64,000 nt of DNA from Acidisoma cellulosilyticum (GCF_020621385.1 NZ_JAESVA010000005.1:186001-250000); one strand, 5' to 3'; shown: positions 8,985-17,938, counted from the first letter of the stretch. The notes: generated by a model not told the origin, from the letters alone. Numbers and translations: made by a program.

Positions 8985-8999
8985 CTCAGGAGACCTTAT

Positions 9000-10142
9000 A
9001 TGCCAAATCTCTACGAGTTTGTGTCGGCAACTCATCCACTGGCAGTCGACATTAACAGCGACATGTCGGCGATAAATGTCGGTATCATTTCAGCCGGTGA
9101 TGCCGTCGCAACAGCGGAAGCCGTTGTTGCATCAGCTGTTGAATTGGTATCAGAAAACTCATCCGAATTGACGACTATCGTTTCCGGGGCCTCCATTATC
9201 TCCTCGGGCGCCGAAGATTTAATCACGTCGGCTGCAGAAGTCCAGGGCCTCACAACCTCAGCGATATCTGCCGATAGCGCGACCTCAACACCACTCAGCG
9301 CGCTAACATCCAGCGTAAATCTGATATCTGCCTTGGTATCTTCGACGTATTTATCCGCACAAACCCAGAGCGCGACACTCAGCTCAATGGAATCCGCGAC
9401 ATCTGCAGCCGCTAACGAAGCCAGCTCGGCCATTTCAGCCGGTCAAATCACCTCTGGTGGCATCATTACCCTGGGGTCCTCAACATCGGGCTTGATTACT
9501 TCAGCAGGACTTTTGATTTCCTCCGCTCCAGCCATCATATCTGCCGGGTCCGCTTTTGAAGCTTTGGTTTCCGGAGGTAGTATAGCGCGCCTTGATTCTG
9601 CAGGACATATCCCGTTGATAGAGATGCCTTATACAGCGGGCTCGGGCTCGGGCATCGCTATATCTGGAAGCCAGATTATTGATCTGAATGCCCTCGGCGG
9701 CGGCCCTGATGCCTATGTTTATTTTGGGGGAGCCGCGACCGCCACTAGCGGTGAATATAGTTTCGGAATCCGCGCAAGCAAAGGCATTGCAAGCGTGGTT
9801 CACAACTCGACGGGCTGGTACACGATTAATTTCGCCGTGCCTTTCGCTGATGCAAATTGGATCGGAATCTATAAAGCCAGCTGGGGCGGCGATAACACCG
9901 GCGCAACTAGCGGCGACTTGACAATATGGGATTACACACAGGGTTTGATTTCCGAGCATCACGGCGGCGAATACGCATCACGCACCGCCAGCTCTGTAAT
10001 ACTCTCCACCCTCTACGCAGCTCCAGGCGTGGGCGGAAGAAATTCCGGCGCAGTTGTCGACCTCGCAAGAATTAGCCTCATGTTCTGGGCCGCCCCAACT
10101 TCCACGATTACAACATCTGGCACCGTCTCCACCGCAAGTTAA
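9000..10142 (+). CDS. Ser/Ala-rich tail fibre protein, copy 1
   Basis: 380 residues. Residues 20-200 are extreme low complexity: alternating Ser, Ala, Thr, Ile and Leu with almost no charge. This fits a long coiled-coil or beta-stalk of a tail fibre. Residues from about 230 form a compact C-terminal domain (YVYFGG..TATSGEYSFGIRASKGIASVVHNSTG, then WIGIYKASWGGDNTGATSGDLT). That domain is repeated in the next gene at roughly 60 percent identity by eye, and a 38-base block is identical in DNA. Such fibres bind the host surface. No known receptor-binding fold was recognised. Confidence 0.65.
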   Translation: MPNLYEFVSATHPLAVDINSDMSAINVGIISAGDAVATAEAVVASAVELVSENSSELTTIVSGASIISSGAEDLITSAAEVQGLTTSAISADSATSTPLSALTSSVNLISALVSSTYLSAQTQSATLSSMESATSAAANEASSAISAGQITSGGIITLGSSTSGLITSAGLLISSAPAIISAGSAFEALVSGGSIARLDSAGHIPLIEMPYTAGSGSGIAISGSQIIDLNALGGGPDAYVYFGGAATATSGEYSFGIRASKGIASVVHNSTGWYTINFAVPFADANWIGIYKASWGGDNTGATSGDLTIWDYTQGLISEHHGGEYASRTASSVILSTLYAAPGVGGRNSGAVVDLARISLMFWAAPTSTITTSGTVSTAS

Positions 10143-10154
10143 GGAATATAGGAA

Positions 10155-11294
10155 ATGAGTGGAGCAAATTTACATACTTGGTCGTCTGGGGAAGTTTTGA
10201 ATGCCTCCGATCTTAACGATAATTTTACAAATTTAAATGGCGCAATCACAACAACAGAAGCCGAAGCTGAGCAAGCTTTTATTTCCGCGACCTCGGCGCT
10301 TCAGATTGCATCATCTACTTCATCCGTAATGGCAGGTCTGGAATCCCAGGTAGCCTCGGATACCGCCCTGGTTACCTCTGGTGGATCTATCATCTCAGCA
10401 GCTGACACAGCCGCCAACAGTGCCCTGGCTATCGCGAACGGGAATTTGATTACCATTAGCGGTCTCGAAACCGAGATTTCTTCGATTTCTTCGACCTCCG
10501 AAGCTGCTGAAGCGTTGGTAATTTCCAACGGAGGTCTGATTATTCCATTATCTGGAGCGGTGACCTCGGCATCATCGGCGGCATCATCCGCCCAGGCAAA
10601 TGCAACATCCAACACCAGCGCGATATCCGGTCTCAGCGGCCAGGTCGCCTCGGCTCAGACGCAGGTCGCATCATCCACGGCAGCCGTATCCTCGGCCGCA
10701 ACCGAAATCGCCGTGATTTCAGATTCTATCGGCCAGCCCAATGGCATTGCGACTCTAAGTTCTGGTCTCGTTCCCTTGTCCGAGCTTCCGTACACGGGCG
10801 GCGCTGGCATTACTATTTCGCCAACCGGTCAAATTTCGGCAGCTGCAGCAGGCTCCGTGACCGGTGATCCAGATGTTTACTGTTATTTCGGTGGAGCATC
10901 GACAGCAACCACAGGCGAATACGCTTTTGGCATCCGAGCAAGTAAAGGCATCGCCAGCATTACGCATACTGCAACTGGGGTTTACACGATTGTATTTACA
11001 ACTCCATTCGCCAACGCTTACTGGATCGGGGTTTATGCTGGCGGATATGGCGGCGATAACACCGGCGCAACTAGCGGCGACTTGACGGTGTGGGATGCTA
11101 CACAGGCATTGATTTGTGAGCATCGCGGCGGCGAATTCCCTTCTAGATCGACCACGCAGGTCATCTTGAGCACTGTTTATGCGGTCGCCGGATCTGTCGT
11201 TGCCGCCGATCTTGCCCGAATTTCCCTCGCAATCTGGGCCGCCCCAACATCTCAGCCGACCATCGTTACCAGCGGCACAACATCTACTGCATAA
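10155..11294 (+). CDS. Ser/Ala-rich tail fibre protein, copy 2 (paralogue)
   Basis: 379 residues, twelve bases after copy 1 and of the same length and layout. The N-terminus differs (MSGANLHTWSSGEVLNASDLNDNFTNLN is a common phage 'fibre start'), the stalk is again Ser/Ala-rich, and the C-terminal domain closely follows copy 1 (CYFGGASTATTGEYAFGIR, WIGVYAGGYGGDNTGATSGDLT, REFPSRS-type end). The two genes look like a tandem duplication that kept the binding domain and diverged in the stalk. An alternative is a heterodimeric fibre. Confidence 0.65.
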   Translation: MSGANLHTWSSGEVLNASDLNDNFTNLNGAITTTEAEAEQAFISATSALQIASSTSSVMAGLESQVASDTALVTSGGSIISAADTAANSALAIANGNLITISGLETEISSISSTSEAAEALVISNGGLIIPLSGAVTSASSAASSAQANATSNTSAISGLSGQVASAQTQVASSTAAVSSAATEIAVISDSIGQPNGIATLSSGLVPLSELPYTGGAGITISPTGQISAAAAGSVTGDPDVYCYFGGASTATTGEYAFGIRASKGIASITHTATGVYTIVFTTPFANAYWIGVYAGGYGGDNTGATSGDLTVWDATQALICEHRGGEFPSRSTTQVILSTVYAVAGSVVAADLARISLAIWAAPTSQPTIVTSGTTSTA

Positions 11295-11304
11295 GGAAAT
11301 CATT

Positions 11305-11769
11305 ATGTCAGGAACTACACAAAACGCGACAACCTATGTCGTCCAGCAGGCCGATAACAGTGTTCTCATTGTATCCGCAATGCCCGGTTATGAGCCTCAG
11401 CCTGCAGCAGCCGGGCTTTCCGTACGAACCTTGGTCGCGGGAGAGGTCATGCCGCCTGGCGAATTTAGGTCATCCTGGACTTATGGTGCCACAGAACTCG
11501 GCGTCAATATGGTTACGGCGGCCGCTACACATCTGGCAAATCTTGTGTCCCTGGCTAGCCCGGTTATGAGTAATGTTCGGGTTGCCTATACAACCGCAGA
11601 CATCATCGGCGATACAACGACAAGGGCCGCATGCGCAACGCAGCTAGCAGCACTCATGCAAGTCGGGTCAACAGATTTGAGTTCGGCGACCACTCCTGTA
11701 GAGCTAGCTGCATTGATTCCGGCATGCATCACACAAGCGGTTCCCGTGCCTGCGGTTCCAGCCGCCTAA
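11305..11769 (+). CDS. small tail-region protein, possible fibre chaperone
   Basis: 154 residues from ATG 11305, which has AAGGAAA about nine bases upstream. I place the start there because an earlier Met in frame (11179) lies inside the fibre gene. The protein has a Val/Ala-rich middle (VNMVTAAATHLANLVSLASPVMSNVR) and a Pro/Ala C-terminus. Position directly after two fibres suggests a fibre assembly or attachment protein, but I recognise no family. Confidence 0.5.
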   Translation: MSGTTQNATTYVVQQADNSVLIVSAMPGYEPQPAAAGLSVRTLVAGEVMPPGEFRSSWTYGATELGVNMVTAAATHLANLVSLASPVMSNVRVAYTTADIIGDTTTRAACATQLAALMQVGSTDLSSATTPVELAALIPACITQAVPVPAVPAA

Positions 11770-11852
11770 CCAGATTATAGCCTAACCCAATCAAATTTTA
11801 GGCCTACCCAACCTCGCGTTTGCGGGGTGTTCGGCGTTGAGGAAACATATAA

Positions 11853-13307
11853 ATGGATCGCACAATTACATACGTCGGAGCCGTGCCATCGGTTCGCGAC
11901 CAGCTCAATCCACAGCGGTCTACCATGATCGCACTCGGCTACATTCTTCAGATGATGCTCGGTACGGAGACCGTTGTTGACGGTTTTGCTTGCACGCCAG
12001 CCGCCTCCGGTGTTGGTATCACCCTGGCGCCTGGCACGATCACTCAATTCACGGTAGTCGACCAATCGTCTTTTGGCACTCTGACTGCAGATAGTGATCC
12101 TCTCGTAAAAATGGGTGTCAACACTGAATCGACAACCCTCGATTTGAGCGTTCCTACGACTGCCGGGTATTCACAAAATTACCTAGTTGAAGCCCTATTT
12201 TTAGAGCAAGACGTCGACCCACTTGTTCTGCAATTTTACAATCCCGCCAACCCCGCACAGCCGTTTTCAGGACCGGGTGGTGGAGAGGCGTCAGTCAATA
12301 CGACGCGGGCTCAGACCGTAAGTCTGCAGGTTAAGGCGGGCGTCGCCGCATCGGCAGGCACTCAAGCGACGCCCGCCGTCGATGCCGGGTGGACTGGATT
12401 GTATGTCGTCACCGTCAATGCGGGGGCAGTAAATATTGTTCAATCAAACATTTCCGTATATCCCAGTGCTCCGTTCTTACCCAATAAGCTCACTGGACTT
12501 CGCAAGCCAGTTATTGGGGGAACGCTCAATTTCTACATCAGCCCCCTCGGATCAGACCTCGCACTAGGGACCACAGCTCTCACTCCGCTAGCGACGATTC
12601 AGCAAGCTTTAACGATCGCTGCAGAGCAGTATGATCTCTCTGCGAGCACGATTACAATTAATCTCGCCAACGGCACGTATAATGGATTCAGCCTCGCGGG
12701 GACATCTATATCGACTCCGGTTTCCATCGTCGGAAATCTCACGGTTCCGGGTAACGTTGTAATTCAGGGTGTCAATTTAAGCGCGGTGACCGCGACAAAA
12801 AGCTCAAACCTCACGATCAACGGCGTCCATCTGACGGCAACCGGTACCAGCGCAAGCTATTACAACGTTGGGAGTTGCATAGTGTGCACGACTGATGCGG
12901 GTGTTCTTATCGGACCCCAGGTGGAATTTGGCATCGCGGGAACCTCGCACATCGATTGCTGGACCGGCGGATCGGTATCTGTAGAAACATTGGGCCCCAA
13001 CGAAGCTTCGGGTTACAAAATTGTGGGCGGCGCATCTCAGCATATAAGCTGTAACAGCGGGGGATACGTCGCTATTGCTGACGCGCCATTTACGCTGACC
13101 GGCACACCAAATTTTTCGGGAGCATTCATTGTTTGTTCAAATGGCTTAGTGGCCGCATATGGATCCACGTTCACCGGCGCTGCGACCGGCACTCGATATT
13201 CGGTAAGCTTAGGCGGCGTTATCGACACAGCAGGCGGTGGACCCAATTATCTGCCCGGCAGTGTGGCGGGATATGCCGACACTGCGACCTGCGGCGTCTA
13301 CGCATAG
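11853..13307 (+). CDS. putative beta-helix tail fibre / receptor-binding protein
   Basis: 484 residues. The first 200 residues include NPQRSTMIALGYILQMMLGTETVVDGFACTP and a beta-rich part. Residues from about 225 read ISPLGSDLALGTTALTPLATIQQALTIAAEQYDLSASTITINLANGTYNGF, the opening of a parallel beta-helix of the pectate-lyase or pertactin-like kind ('PLATIQQAL' = 'P.ATIQ.A'). Short repeated strands follow to the end. Such proteins often degrade or bind polysaccharide. No catalytic residues can be assigned by eye. Upstream (11,770-11,852) is a small hairpin around CCTCGCGTTTGCGGGG. Confidence 0.55.
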   Translation: MDRTITYVGAVPSVRDQLNPQRSTMIALGYILQMMLGTETVVDGFACTPAASGVGITLAPGTITQFTVVDQSSFGTLTADSDPLVKMGVNTESTTLDLSVPTTAGYSQNYLVEALFLEQDVDPLVLQFYNPANPAQPFSGPGGGEASVNTTRAQTVSLQVKAGVAASAGTQATPAVDAGWTGLYVVTVNAGAVNIVQSNISVYPSAPFLPNKLTGLRKPVIGGTLNFYISPLGSDLALGTTALTPLATIQQALTIAAEQYDLSASTITINLANGTYNGFSLAGTSISTPVSIVGNLTVPGNVVIQGVNLSAVTATKSSNLTINGVHLTATGTSASYYNVGSCIVCTTDAGVLIGPQVEFGIAGTSHIDCWTGGSVSVETLGPNEASGYKIVGGASQHISCNSGGYVAIADAPFTLTGTPNFSGAFIVCSNGLVAAYGSTFTGAATGTRYSVSLGGVIDTAGGGPNYLPGSVAGYADTATCGVYA

Positions 13308-13321
13308 AAAGGAAATCAAGC

Positions 13322-13561
13322 ATGTATATGATAAACAACTGGTATTGGATCGTCGGATCTAACACCGCCTCAGTCTACTCGTCAGCCAGGGCTTCATATG
13401 TCGCCCCAACAAACACGGCTTATAAATCCTGGCTAGCTTCCGGCAAAAAGCCCACCAAAATAAATGATGAGACCGATTTGCAGTGGGTTTTCCAAAATGG
13501 GGGAAACCCCGCAGGCTGGACAGCCACCTCATCAGCCTCCGCGGCAACCCCGCTAGCCTAA
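13322..13561 (+). CDS. small tail-region protein
   Basis: 79 residues from ATG 13322, which follows AAAGGAAATCAAG. It is rich in Tyr, Trp, Ser and Ala (MYMINNWYWIVGSNT, then AYKSWLASGKKPTKINDETDLQWVFQNGG). Small proteins with this 'S.A..YV....Y..WLA.G..P..I..E..L..V' pattern lie after tail fibres in other phages and are presumed fibre chaperones or caps. Its role is not known here. It directly follows the beta-helix fibre. Confidence 0.55.
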   Translation: MYMINNWYWIVGSNTASVYSSARASYVAPTNTAYKSWLASGKKPTKINDETDLQWVFQNGGNPAGWTATSSASAATPLA

Positions 13562-13585
13562 CCTGTTGACATCCTGTCAACAGGT
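13561..13585. terminator. hairpin after tail operon segment
   Basis: Ten-base arms ACCTGTTGAC and GTCAACAGGT around a five-base loop. There is no T-run, so it may be a weak terminator or an RNA stability element. It lies right at the stop of the 79-residue gene. Confidence 0.5.
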
Positions 13586-13631
13586 TATCCAAACCGAGTT
13601 TTAAGCCCTCTACAGCACTGTAGGTCATCTC

Positions 13632-13668
13632 AGAAGGATATCGGGCCACAACACCACGATATCCTTCT
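13632..13668. repeat. inverted repeat in intergenic region
   Basis: Twelve-base arms AGAAGGATATCG and CGATATCCTTCT around a 13-base loop, about 45 bases after the previous hairpin and before the next gene. This 180-base gap between 13,561 and 13,749 holds two hairpins and probably separates transcription units. Confidence 0.5.
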
Positions 13669-13748
13669 GTACGGGCTTCCTGTGAGTCCACATATTTTCC
13701 ATATCTCAAGGATTGCCTTCGTGCGTCCACTTTTTGAAAGCTACCCGC

Positions 13749-14033
13749 ATGTCCGGCAATCAAACGCCCACACCTCCGAACGCGGATCGGTTGACACTGA
13801 CAAGGATAGCCCTGGCCGCAGGCCTCATTATTCAGCTCGGCACAGGAATATGGTATGCCGCCTTAGCTTTTTCAGAGCTCGGCGACCATGCCAGGCGGAT
13901 CGTCGCGCTCGAAGCATCGCAGGCATCAAGCAATACGCAGATCCAAGCATCACTGCAGAGCATTAGTTTACAACTCGCGACGATTACTCAAAAAGTAGCT
14001 GATCTGAAGTCAGATCAGGGTTCACAGAAGTAA
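13749..14033 (+). CDS. single-pass membrane protein with coiled-coil (lysis-linked)
   Basis: 94 residues from ATG 13749. One hydrophobic segment (residues about 18-40, TLTRIALAAGLIIQLGTGIWYAALAF) is followed by a heptad-rich helix (ALEASQASSNTQIQASLQSISLQLATITQKVADLKSD). Its size and layout fit phage membrane proteins placed near lysis genes, such as accessory holin or spanin-like partners. Neither a signal peptidase II lipobox nor a second TM is seen. An upstream Met at 13,713 would add twelve residues, but ATG 13,749 gives the standard TM placement. Confidence 0.5.
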   Translation: MSGNQTPTPPNADRLTLTRIALAAGLIIQLGTGIWYAALAFSELGDHARRIVALEASQASSNTQIQASLQSISLQLATITQKVADLKSDQGSQK

Positions 14034-14183
14034 TTCTGTGGACAACATGTAAACAGAATAATAAAAACAAAATAATACTGCAAAATCATATGCATAAAGC
14101 TTGCTTTTGCTGTGTGTGATCCATCAAGCTAAGGTTAAGCAGAGTGATATCTGCATACCCCGCCTAGACTCGGAGTAAATCAC

Positions 14184-15821
14184 ATGAAAGCGCACAATAA
14201 CGGACAACCTAAAAGCTTAAGACAGCAAGCCAAGGATGCAGGAATCCCATGGTCTACATTTCGGCGAAACAATAAAACTGCCGAGCAAAACACAACGGTT
14301 GAGAAACCACGAGTTCGCGTTCAAGCTTTATCGATAGCAATACCTGAAATCATACAGAAGCCATCGAAATCGGAAAGGCCGTTACTCGGTGGTAGCCTTG
14401 AAGGCCCAGAAGCCCGCGTTAAGAAAGCCAACGGCCGCCGTTGGGTAATCACATCGGCCCAGAATAACACGAGAATTTTCGATAGCTTCTTCAAAGCTAT
14501 CCTTGGTTTCTGCGACCATAATGGCGCCGAACTCCTTGTTGCTGGTTTCTCATACAATAAGAATGCGTTCGAAAACCCGCATCAACAAACCAAAGCATCA
14601 GAAGATCTTTGGTATGATGAGGCGATCCAACCATTCCTTGTAAACGCACCGACACGCCTGGCTAAAGACCTGGTTTTCTGCGGAGAATTGGACATTCTGC
14701 CGACGGCCGTAGACCCTATGTCCGGTCTAGATAGCTACACCAAATCTTCATCCGGCATCATCCCACACGCCAAGATTGCGATGAAATCCATGGCCGTGAT
14801 GAAGGGTCAACACGCCCGGTTTCTCTACACTACCGGCGCATGCACCCAGCTTAACTACATCCAGCGGAAAGCCGGTCAAAAGGCTGAATTCCATCATGTG
14901 TTCGGGGCCATTTATGTTGAAGTCGATGAGTCAGGCGATTGGTTCTGCCGCCAATTAATTGCTGGATCTGACGGTTCCTTCTACGATCTCGACAAGCATT
15001 ACTCGGCATGTGGTATATCCAGGGCACGTGTAGAAGCCATAACATGGGGAGATTTCCACGAGGAGAAGCGGGACACCCAAGTGTTGAATGCTTGCTTTGA
15101 CAGCGAGCATTCCATCCTAGAAAGCCTTCGCCCGCGTGAGCAACACGTTCATGACCTGGCAGATTTCACTGCTCGCAACCATCACAACAGAGGCTCGGCC
15201 TACTTCCTTGCTCAAACCCACTTCTCGGGCGGTGCATCAGTACGTGATGGCATGAAATCCTGCGCGGACAAGCTTCAGAGCATCGAGCGATCCTGGTGTC
15301 GGACGGTTGTCGTCGAAAGCAACCACGACCAAGCATTCAGGAGATGGCTCGAAGAAGCTGACGGGCATCGTGATCCAATCAATGCGAGTTATTGGCACCG
15401 CTGGAACCTCAGAATGTTCGAGGCAATCGAAGCCGGTGTTGAACCGCTAATTTTCGAGGAGGCAGTCAGGTCCTCTACGAAATCAAAACTCCAGAACACA
15501 ACCTTTCTGCGCGAAGATGATAGTTGGGTGATTTGCGCCGACCAAGGCGATGGAATCGAATGCGGGATGCACGGCCATCGCGGACCCAACGGAAGCCGTG
15601 GATCTCCAAAATCCTATCGCCAGATTGGCCGACGCTGCAACACAGCTCACACTCATAGCTGCGGCATCGTAGATGGAATTTACACAGCCGGAGTCAGTGG
15701 CTCTCTAGACATGGGTTACAACAAGGGTCCTTCGAGCTGGTCTCACAGCCATATCATCACATACCCAAACGGCAAGCGCGCCATTCTCACGATGCGCGGA
15801 AAGAAATGGAGGGCGACATGA
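14184..15821 (+). CDS. T5 A1-like putative metallophosphoesterase
   Basis: 545 residues. After a basic, HTH-like N-terminus (SLRQQAKDAGIPWSTFRRNNK) the metallophosphoesterase motifs appear in order: GDFH (289-292), DLAD (324-327), SNHD (379-382), HGHRG (463-467) and AHTH (488-491). This is the calcineurin-like pattern (GDxH, D, NHD, H, GHxH). Overall wording (RRWLEEADGHRDPINASYWHRWNL) recalls phage T5 A1, linked to host DNA degradation and DNA transfer. A nuclease role is inferred. It sits downstream of the fibres and upstream of lysis genes, so it is probably made late. An AT-rich region (14,034-14,183) precedes it and could hold its own promoter. Family assignment is by motif only. Confidence 0.6.
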   Translation: MKAHNNGQPKSLRQQAKDAGIPWSTFRRNNKTAEQNTTVEKPRVRVQALSIAIPEIIQKPSKSERPLLGGSLEGPEARVKKANGRRWVITSAQNNTRIFDSFFKAILGFCDHNGAELLVAGFSYNKNAFENPHQQTKASEDLWYDEAIQPFLVNAPTRLAKDLVFCGELDILPTAVDPMSGLDSYTKSSSGIIPHAKIAMKSMAVMKGQHARFLYTTGACTQLNYIQRKAGQKAEFHHVFGAIYVEVDESGDWFCRQLIAGSDGSFYDLDKHYSACGISRARVEAITWGDFHEEKRDTQVLNACFDSEHSILESLRPREQHVHDLADFTARNHHNRGSAYFLAQTHFSGGASVRDGMKSCADKLQSIERSWCRTVVVESNHDQAFRRWLEEADGHRDPINASYWHRWNLRMFEAIEAGVEPLIFEEAVRSSTKSKLQNTTFLREDDSWVICADQGDGIECGMHGHRGPNGSRGSPKSYRQIGRRCNTAHTHSCGIVDGIYTAGVSGSLDMGYNKGPSSWSHSHIITYPNGKRAILTMRGKKWRAT

Positions 15822-16055
15822 CATCGAAATCCGGATTTTATCATCTCTCTCATCGCCCAAACGCATCGGGGCCGTGCTGAAAACTTTGGCGCAGGAGGTC
15901 TTCCAAAGACTCTGGCCGACAGAATCTTCAAGGCTTATCAGCAGGGCGTGATCACCGAAGATTTGCAGGATCGATTTCATTTTGTGTGCCCTCGCCAAAT
16001 AAGCAGACTTATCTCTGAGAGAGAACGTCAAATAAGGGAATCTAAAAATGCATGA
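15822..16055 (+). pseudogene. in-frame continuation after the A1-like stop; small ORF lacking a normal start
   Basis: Beginning right after the TGA of the A1-like gene, the same frame stays open for 77 codons and ends at TGA 16,053-16,055, overlapping the next start by eight bases. It reads like a protein (GLPKTLADRIFKAYQQGV, then a helix rich in Arg and Glu). No ATG, GTG or TTG lies before codon 43, and the ATG at 15,818 is in another frame and ends after 20 codons. AGGAGG occurs at 15,893 with no start at a proper distance. Options are a frameshifted small gene, a non-standard start, or readthrough of TGA. Confidence 0.4.
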
Positions 16056-16218
16056 GAAAATGACAACCGCCGATCAGATTCTCCTGATGTGTCAGCTCGC
16101 CGAATACACACTCGGCATCATAGCAAATCTTGCTGACGGCGAAGAGGTCCCAGCCATCCCACTCATCGTGAGTTCTTTTGTTGCCAGCAAACTCACTGGC
16201 GGAGCAACCGTTCATTAA
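16048..16218 (+). CDS. small hypothetical phage protein
   Basis: 56 residues (MHEKMTTADQILLMCQLAEYTLGIIANLADGEE and on), starting inside the end of the preceding open frame, which suggests translational coupling. It has a helical N-terminus and a short hydrophobic middle but no clear membrane segment. It lies 27 bases before the endolysin, so it may take part in lysis. I do not recognise a family. Confidence 0.5.
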   Translation: MHEKMTTADQILLMCQLAEYTLGIIANLADGEEVPAIPLIVSSFVASKLTGGATVH

Positions 16219-16245
16219 GCCTGCCGTGCCTATGGAGTAAATCCA

Positions 16246-16845
16246 ATGCCATTGATCACCACGCTTACCGATGCCGACTATGCATCTGCCGCCCAGACTC
16301 TTGGATGCGATATCCCCGCCATTAAGGCTTTCTCCATCGTTGAAAGCGGCGGTCAATCCGGATTCCTTCCCGACGGCAGACCAAAAATTCTCTTCGAAGC
16401 CCACATTTTTCATGAGCAAACCTCTGGAAAATTTGACGACCACAAAGATAGGTCCGGCGTCCTTCTGTCGACCTCGACATGGATTCCCTCGCTATACGGA
16501 GCACCAGGCACACATCAGTGGGACCGGCGCGATGATGCGGCCGCCCTGGATCCAACGGCTGCCGATTCTGCGTGTAGCTGGGGCGAATTTCAGATCATGG
16601 GATCGAACCATGCCGCAGTGAGCTTTGAAAACGTCTCCGATTTCGTAAAAGCCATGAAATCTGGAGCTGGAGCACACCTCGATGCATTCGTTGCCTTCAT
16701 TCAGTCAGCAAGACTAAACCAAGCCCTGAAATCCCACGACTGGCAAACCCTCGCTCGTGGCTACAATGGCCCAGGCCAAGTTTTCGGATATGCCTCGAAA
16801 CTACAAGCTGCTTATAGCCGCCTGATTACTACGCAAGCGGTGTAA
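16246..16845 (+). CDS. phage endolysin, N-acetylmuramidase (DUF3380) family
   Basis: 199 residues. It begins MPLITTLTDADYASAAQTLGC, followed by FSIVESGGQSGFLPDGRPKILFEAHIFHEQT. That block is the signature of the DUF3380 muramidases (PF11860), with Glu33 in VESGG the likely catalytic acid. A central SWGEFQIMGSNH and a final GYNGPGQ (as in ARxYNGP) complete the family pattern. It cleaves the glycan backbone of peptidoglycan during lysis. There is no signal peptide, so it needs a holin; the following gene is a candidate. Confidence 0.88.
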   Translation: MPLITTLTDADYASAAQTLGCDIPAIKAFSIVESGGQSGFLPDGRPKILFEAHIFHEQTSGKFDDHKDRSGVLLSTSTWIPSLYGAPGTHQWDRRDDAAALDPTAADSACSWGEFQIMGSNHAAVSFENVSDFVKAMKSGAGAHLDAFVAFIQSARLNQALKSHDWQTLARGYNGPGQVFGYASKLQAAYSRLITTQAV

Positions 16846-16928
16846 TTATTTCACGAATTCCAGCGAGATCTGAGCATCCGCGTGGTAATCTAAATCAACA
16901 GAGTTCCATAAATTTACGGAGGACTTAA

Positions 16929-17513
16929 ATGTCTGCTACCACAACTACGGCTGTCGTCGCCACGACTACGGCAACACCATCGAAACTGTCAGCGATCCTG
17001 ACTAAAGTCGCCAGCCACCTTCAACAGCCTACCTCGATTACGGGCCTGGGTATGATCGTGGGCGCTGCGGTAGGTGCCGCTTATAAGGTCATCTCGATTT
17101 CTGATGCGGTTCCCGTAGCCGTCGGTGGCGCTACGATGTTGGCCATTCCAGACAACTCAAAAGCTAGCGCAGATGCGGTTACCCTCGCAAAAGCTGCCAT
17201 TGCAGCGGTAACGACCAAGTCGGCTAGTTCGGTCGCCCTGGCTGCTGAAGATGGCGTGACCCTCGCAACGGATATCAGCCCGACAACCGGCGCCCAACTT
17301 GCCTCGACCGCCGAGGCCTTGATCGCAGAAACCGCAGGATCAGCTGATCCTGTCGTCGCTGCCGCAGCCCCAGTTGTCGCGGCCGCCGCGCCGGTGGTTA
17401 CCGCCGTCGCCCAGGCTGTCGAAGCCGCAGCTCCTGCGACCGGTGCAGCAACCATTGCAACGGAGGTTTCAGCCGTGGCAGGCGAGGCGGCTACGATCGC
17501 CAAAGCTCTCTAA
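16929..17513 (+). CDS. Ala-rich small protein with membrane segments (holin candidate)
   Basis: 194 residues. A hydrophobic stretch (GLGMIVGAAVGAAYKVISISDAVPVAVGGATMLAIPD, about residues 38-78) looks like one or two membrane segments. It is followed by a very Ala/Val-rich tail with a repeated AAAAPVVAAAAPVV unit. Size, position after the endolysin and before the terminator, and these segments make a holin likely, though the long Ala-rich tail is unusual. GGAGG lies 8-12 bases before the ATG. The tail's function is unknown. Confidence 0.45.
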   Translation: MSATTTTAVVATTTATPSKLSAILTKVASHLQQPTSITGLGMIVGAAVGAAYKVISISDAVPVAVGGATMLAIPDNSKASADAVTLAKAAIAAVTTKSASSVALAAEDGVTLATDISPTTGAQLASTAEALIAETAGSADPVVAAAAPVVAAAAPVVTAVAQAVEAAAPATGAATIATEVSAVAGEAATIAKAL

Positions 17514-17540
17514 TCTCGTCTAGATATCCGATCTGAATTG

Positions 17541-17571
17541 GCCGCCCTGGGAAACCGGGGCGGCTTTTTTT
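17541..17571 (+). terminator. intrinsic terminator of the tail-lysis operon
   Basis: Arms GCCGCCCTGG / CCGGGGCGGC around GAAA, followed by a run of seven T. It is a textbook rho-independent terminator. It marks the end of the rightward phage late operon. Confidence 0.9.
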
Positions 17572-17632
17572 GATTCCGGGATGGTGTGAAGCGGGTTAGC
17601 ATCCTCCCGGATGAGAAAGGGGTGTGAAAAGC

Positions 17633-17872
17633 ATGCTAACAACCGATGAAGCCGTCGCCAGAATTCTGGCCGAGATACCTGGGCTGAAAGAACTTCGGGG
17701 CACATTTAAGTCCTACCCTGGCCCAGATAATAAAATGAAATTCTCAGTCAAATTCTCATATATTGATAAAGATTTCGAGGTGACCGGACATCTCCAACGA
17801 CTAAGAGATGTTGATGAGCGCATGATCAGCCAAATACGGGCAATGGCCCACGCCAAGGCTGCGGAGACCTAA
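17633..17872 (+). CDS. small hypothetical protein
   Basis: 79 residues from ATG 17633, which sits about ten bases after AAAGGGG; a GTG nine bases earlier (17,624) is too close to that site. The protein (MLTTDEAVARILAEIPGLKELRGTFKSYPG and on) is a compact alpha/beta domain with no recognised motif. It is the first gene after the late-operon terminator. Confidence 0.45.
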   Translation: MLTTDEAVARILAEIPGLKELRGTFKSYPGPDNKMKFSVKFSYIDKDFEVTGHLQRLRDVDERMISQIRAMAHAKAAET

Positions 17873-17938
17873 GTCTAGTAGATCTCCGAAAATAAAAACG
17901 ATTCAGTTTGCGACTGCCCATTGACCATATTACGAAAC

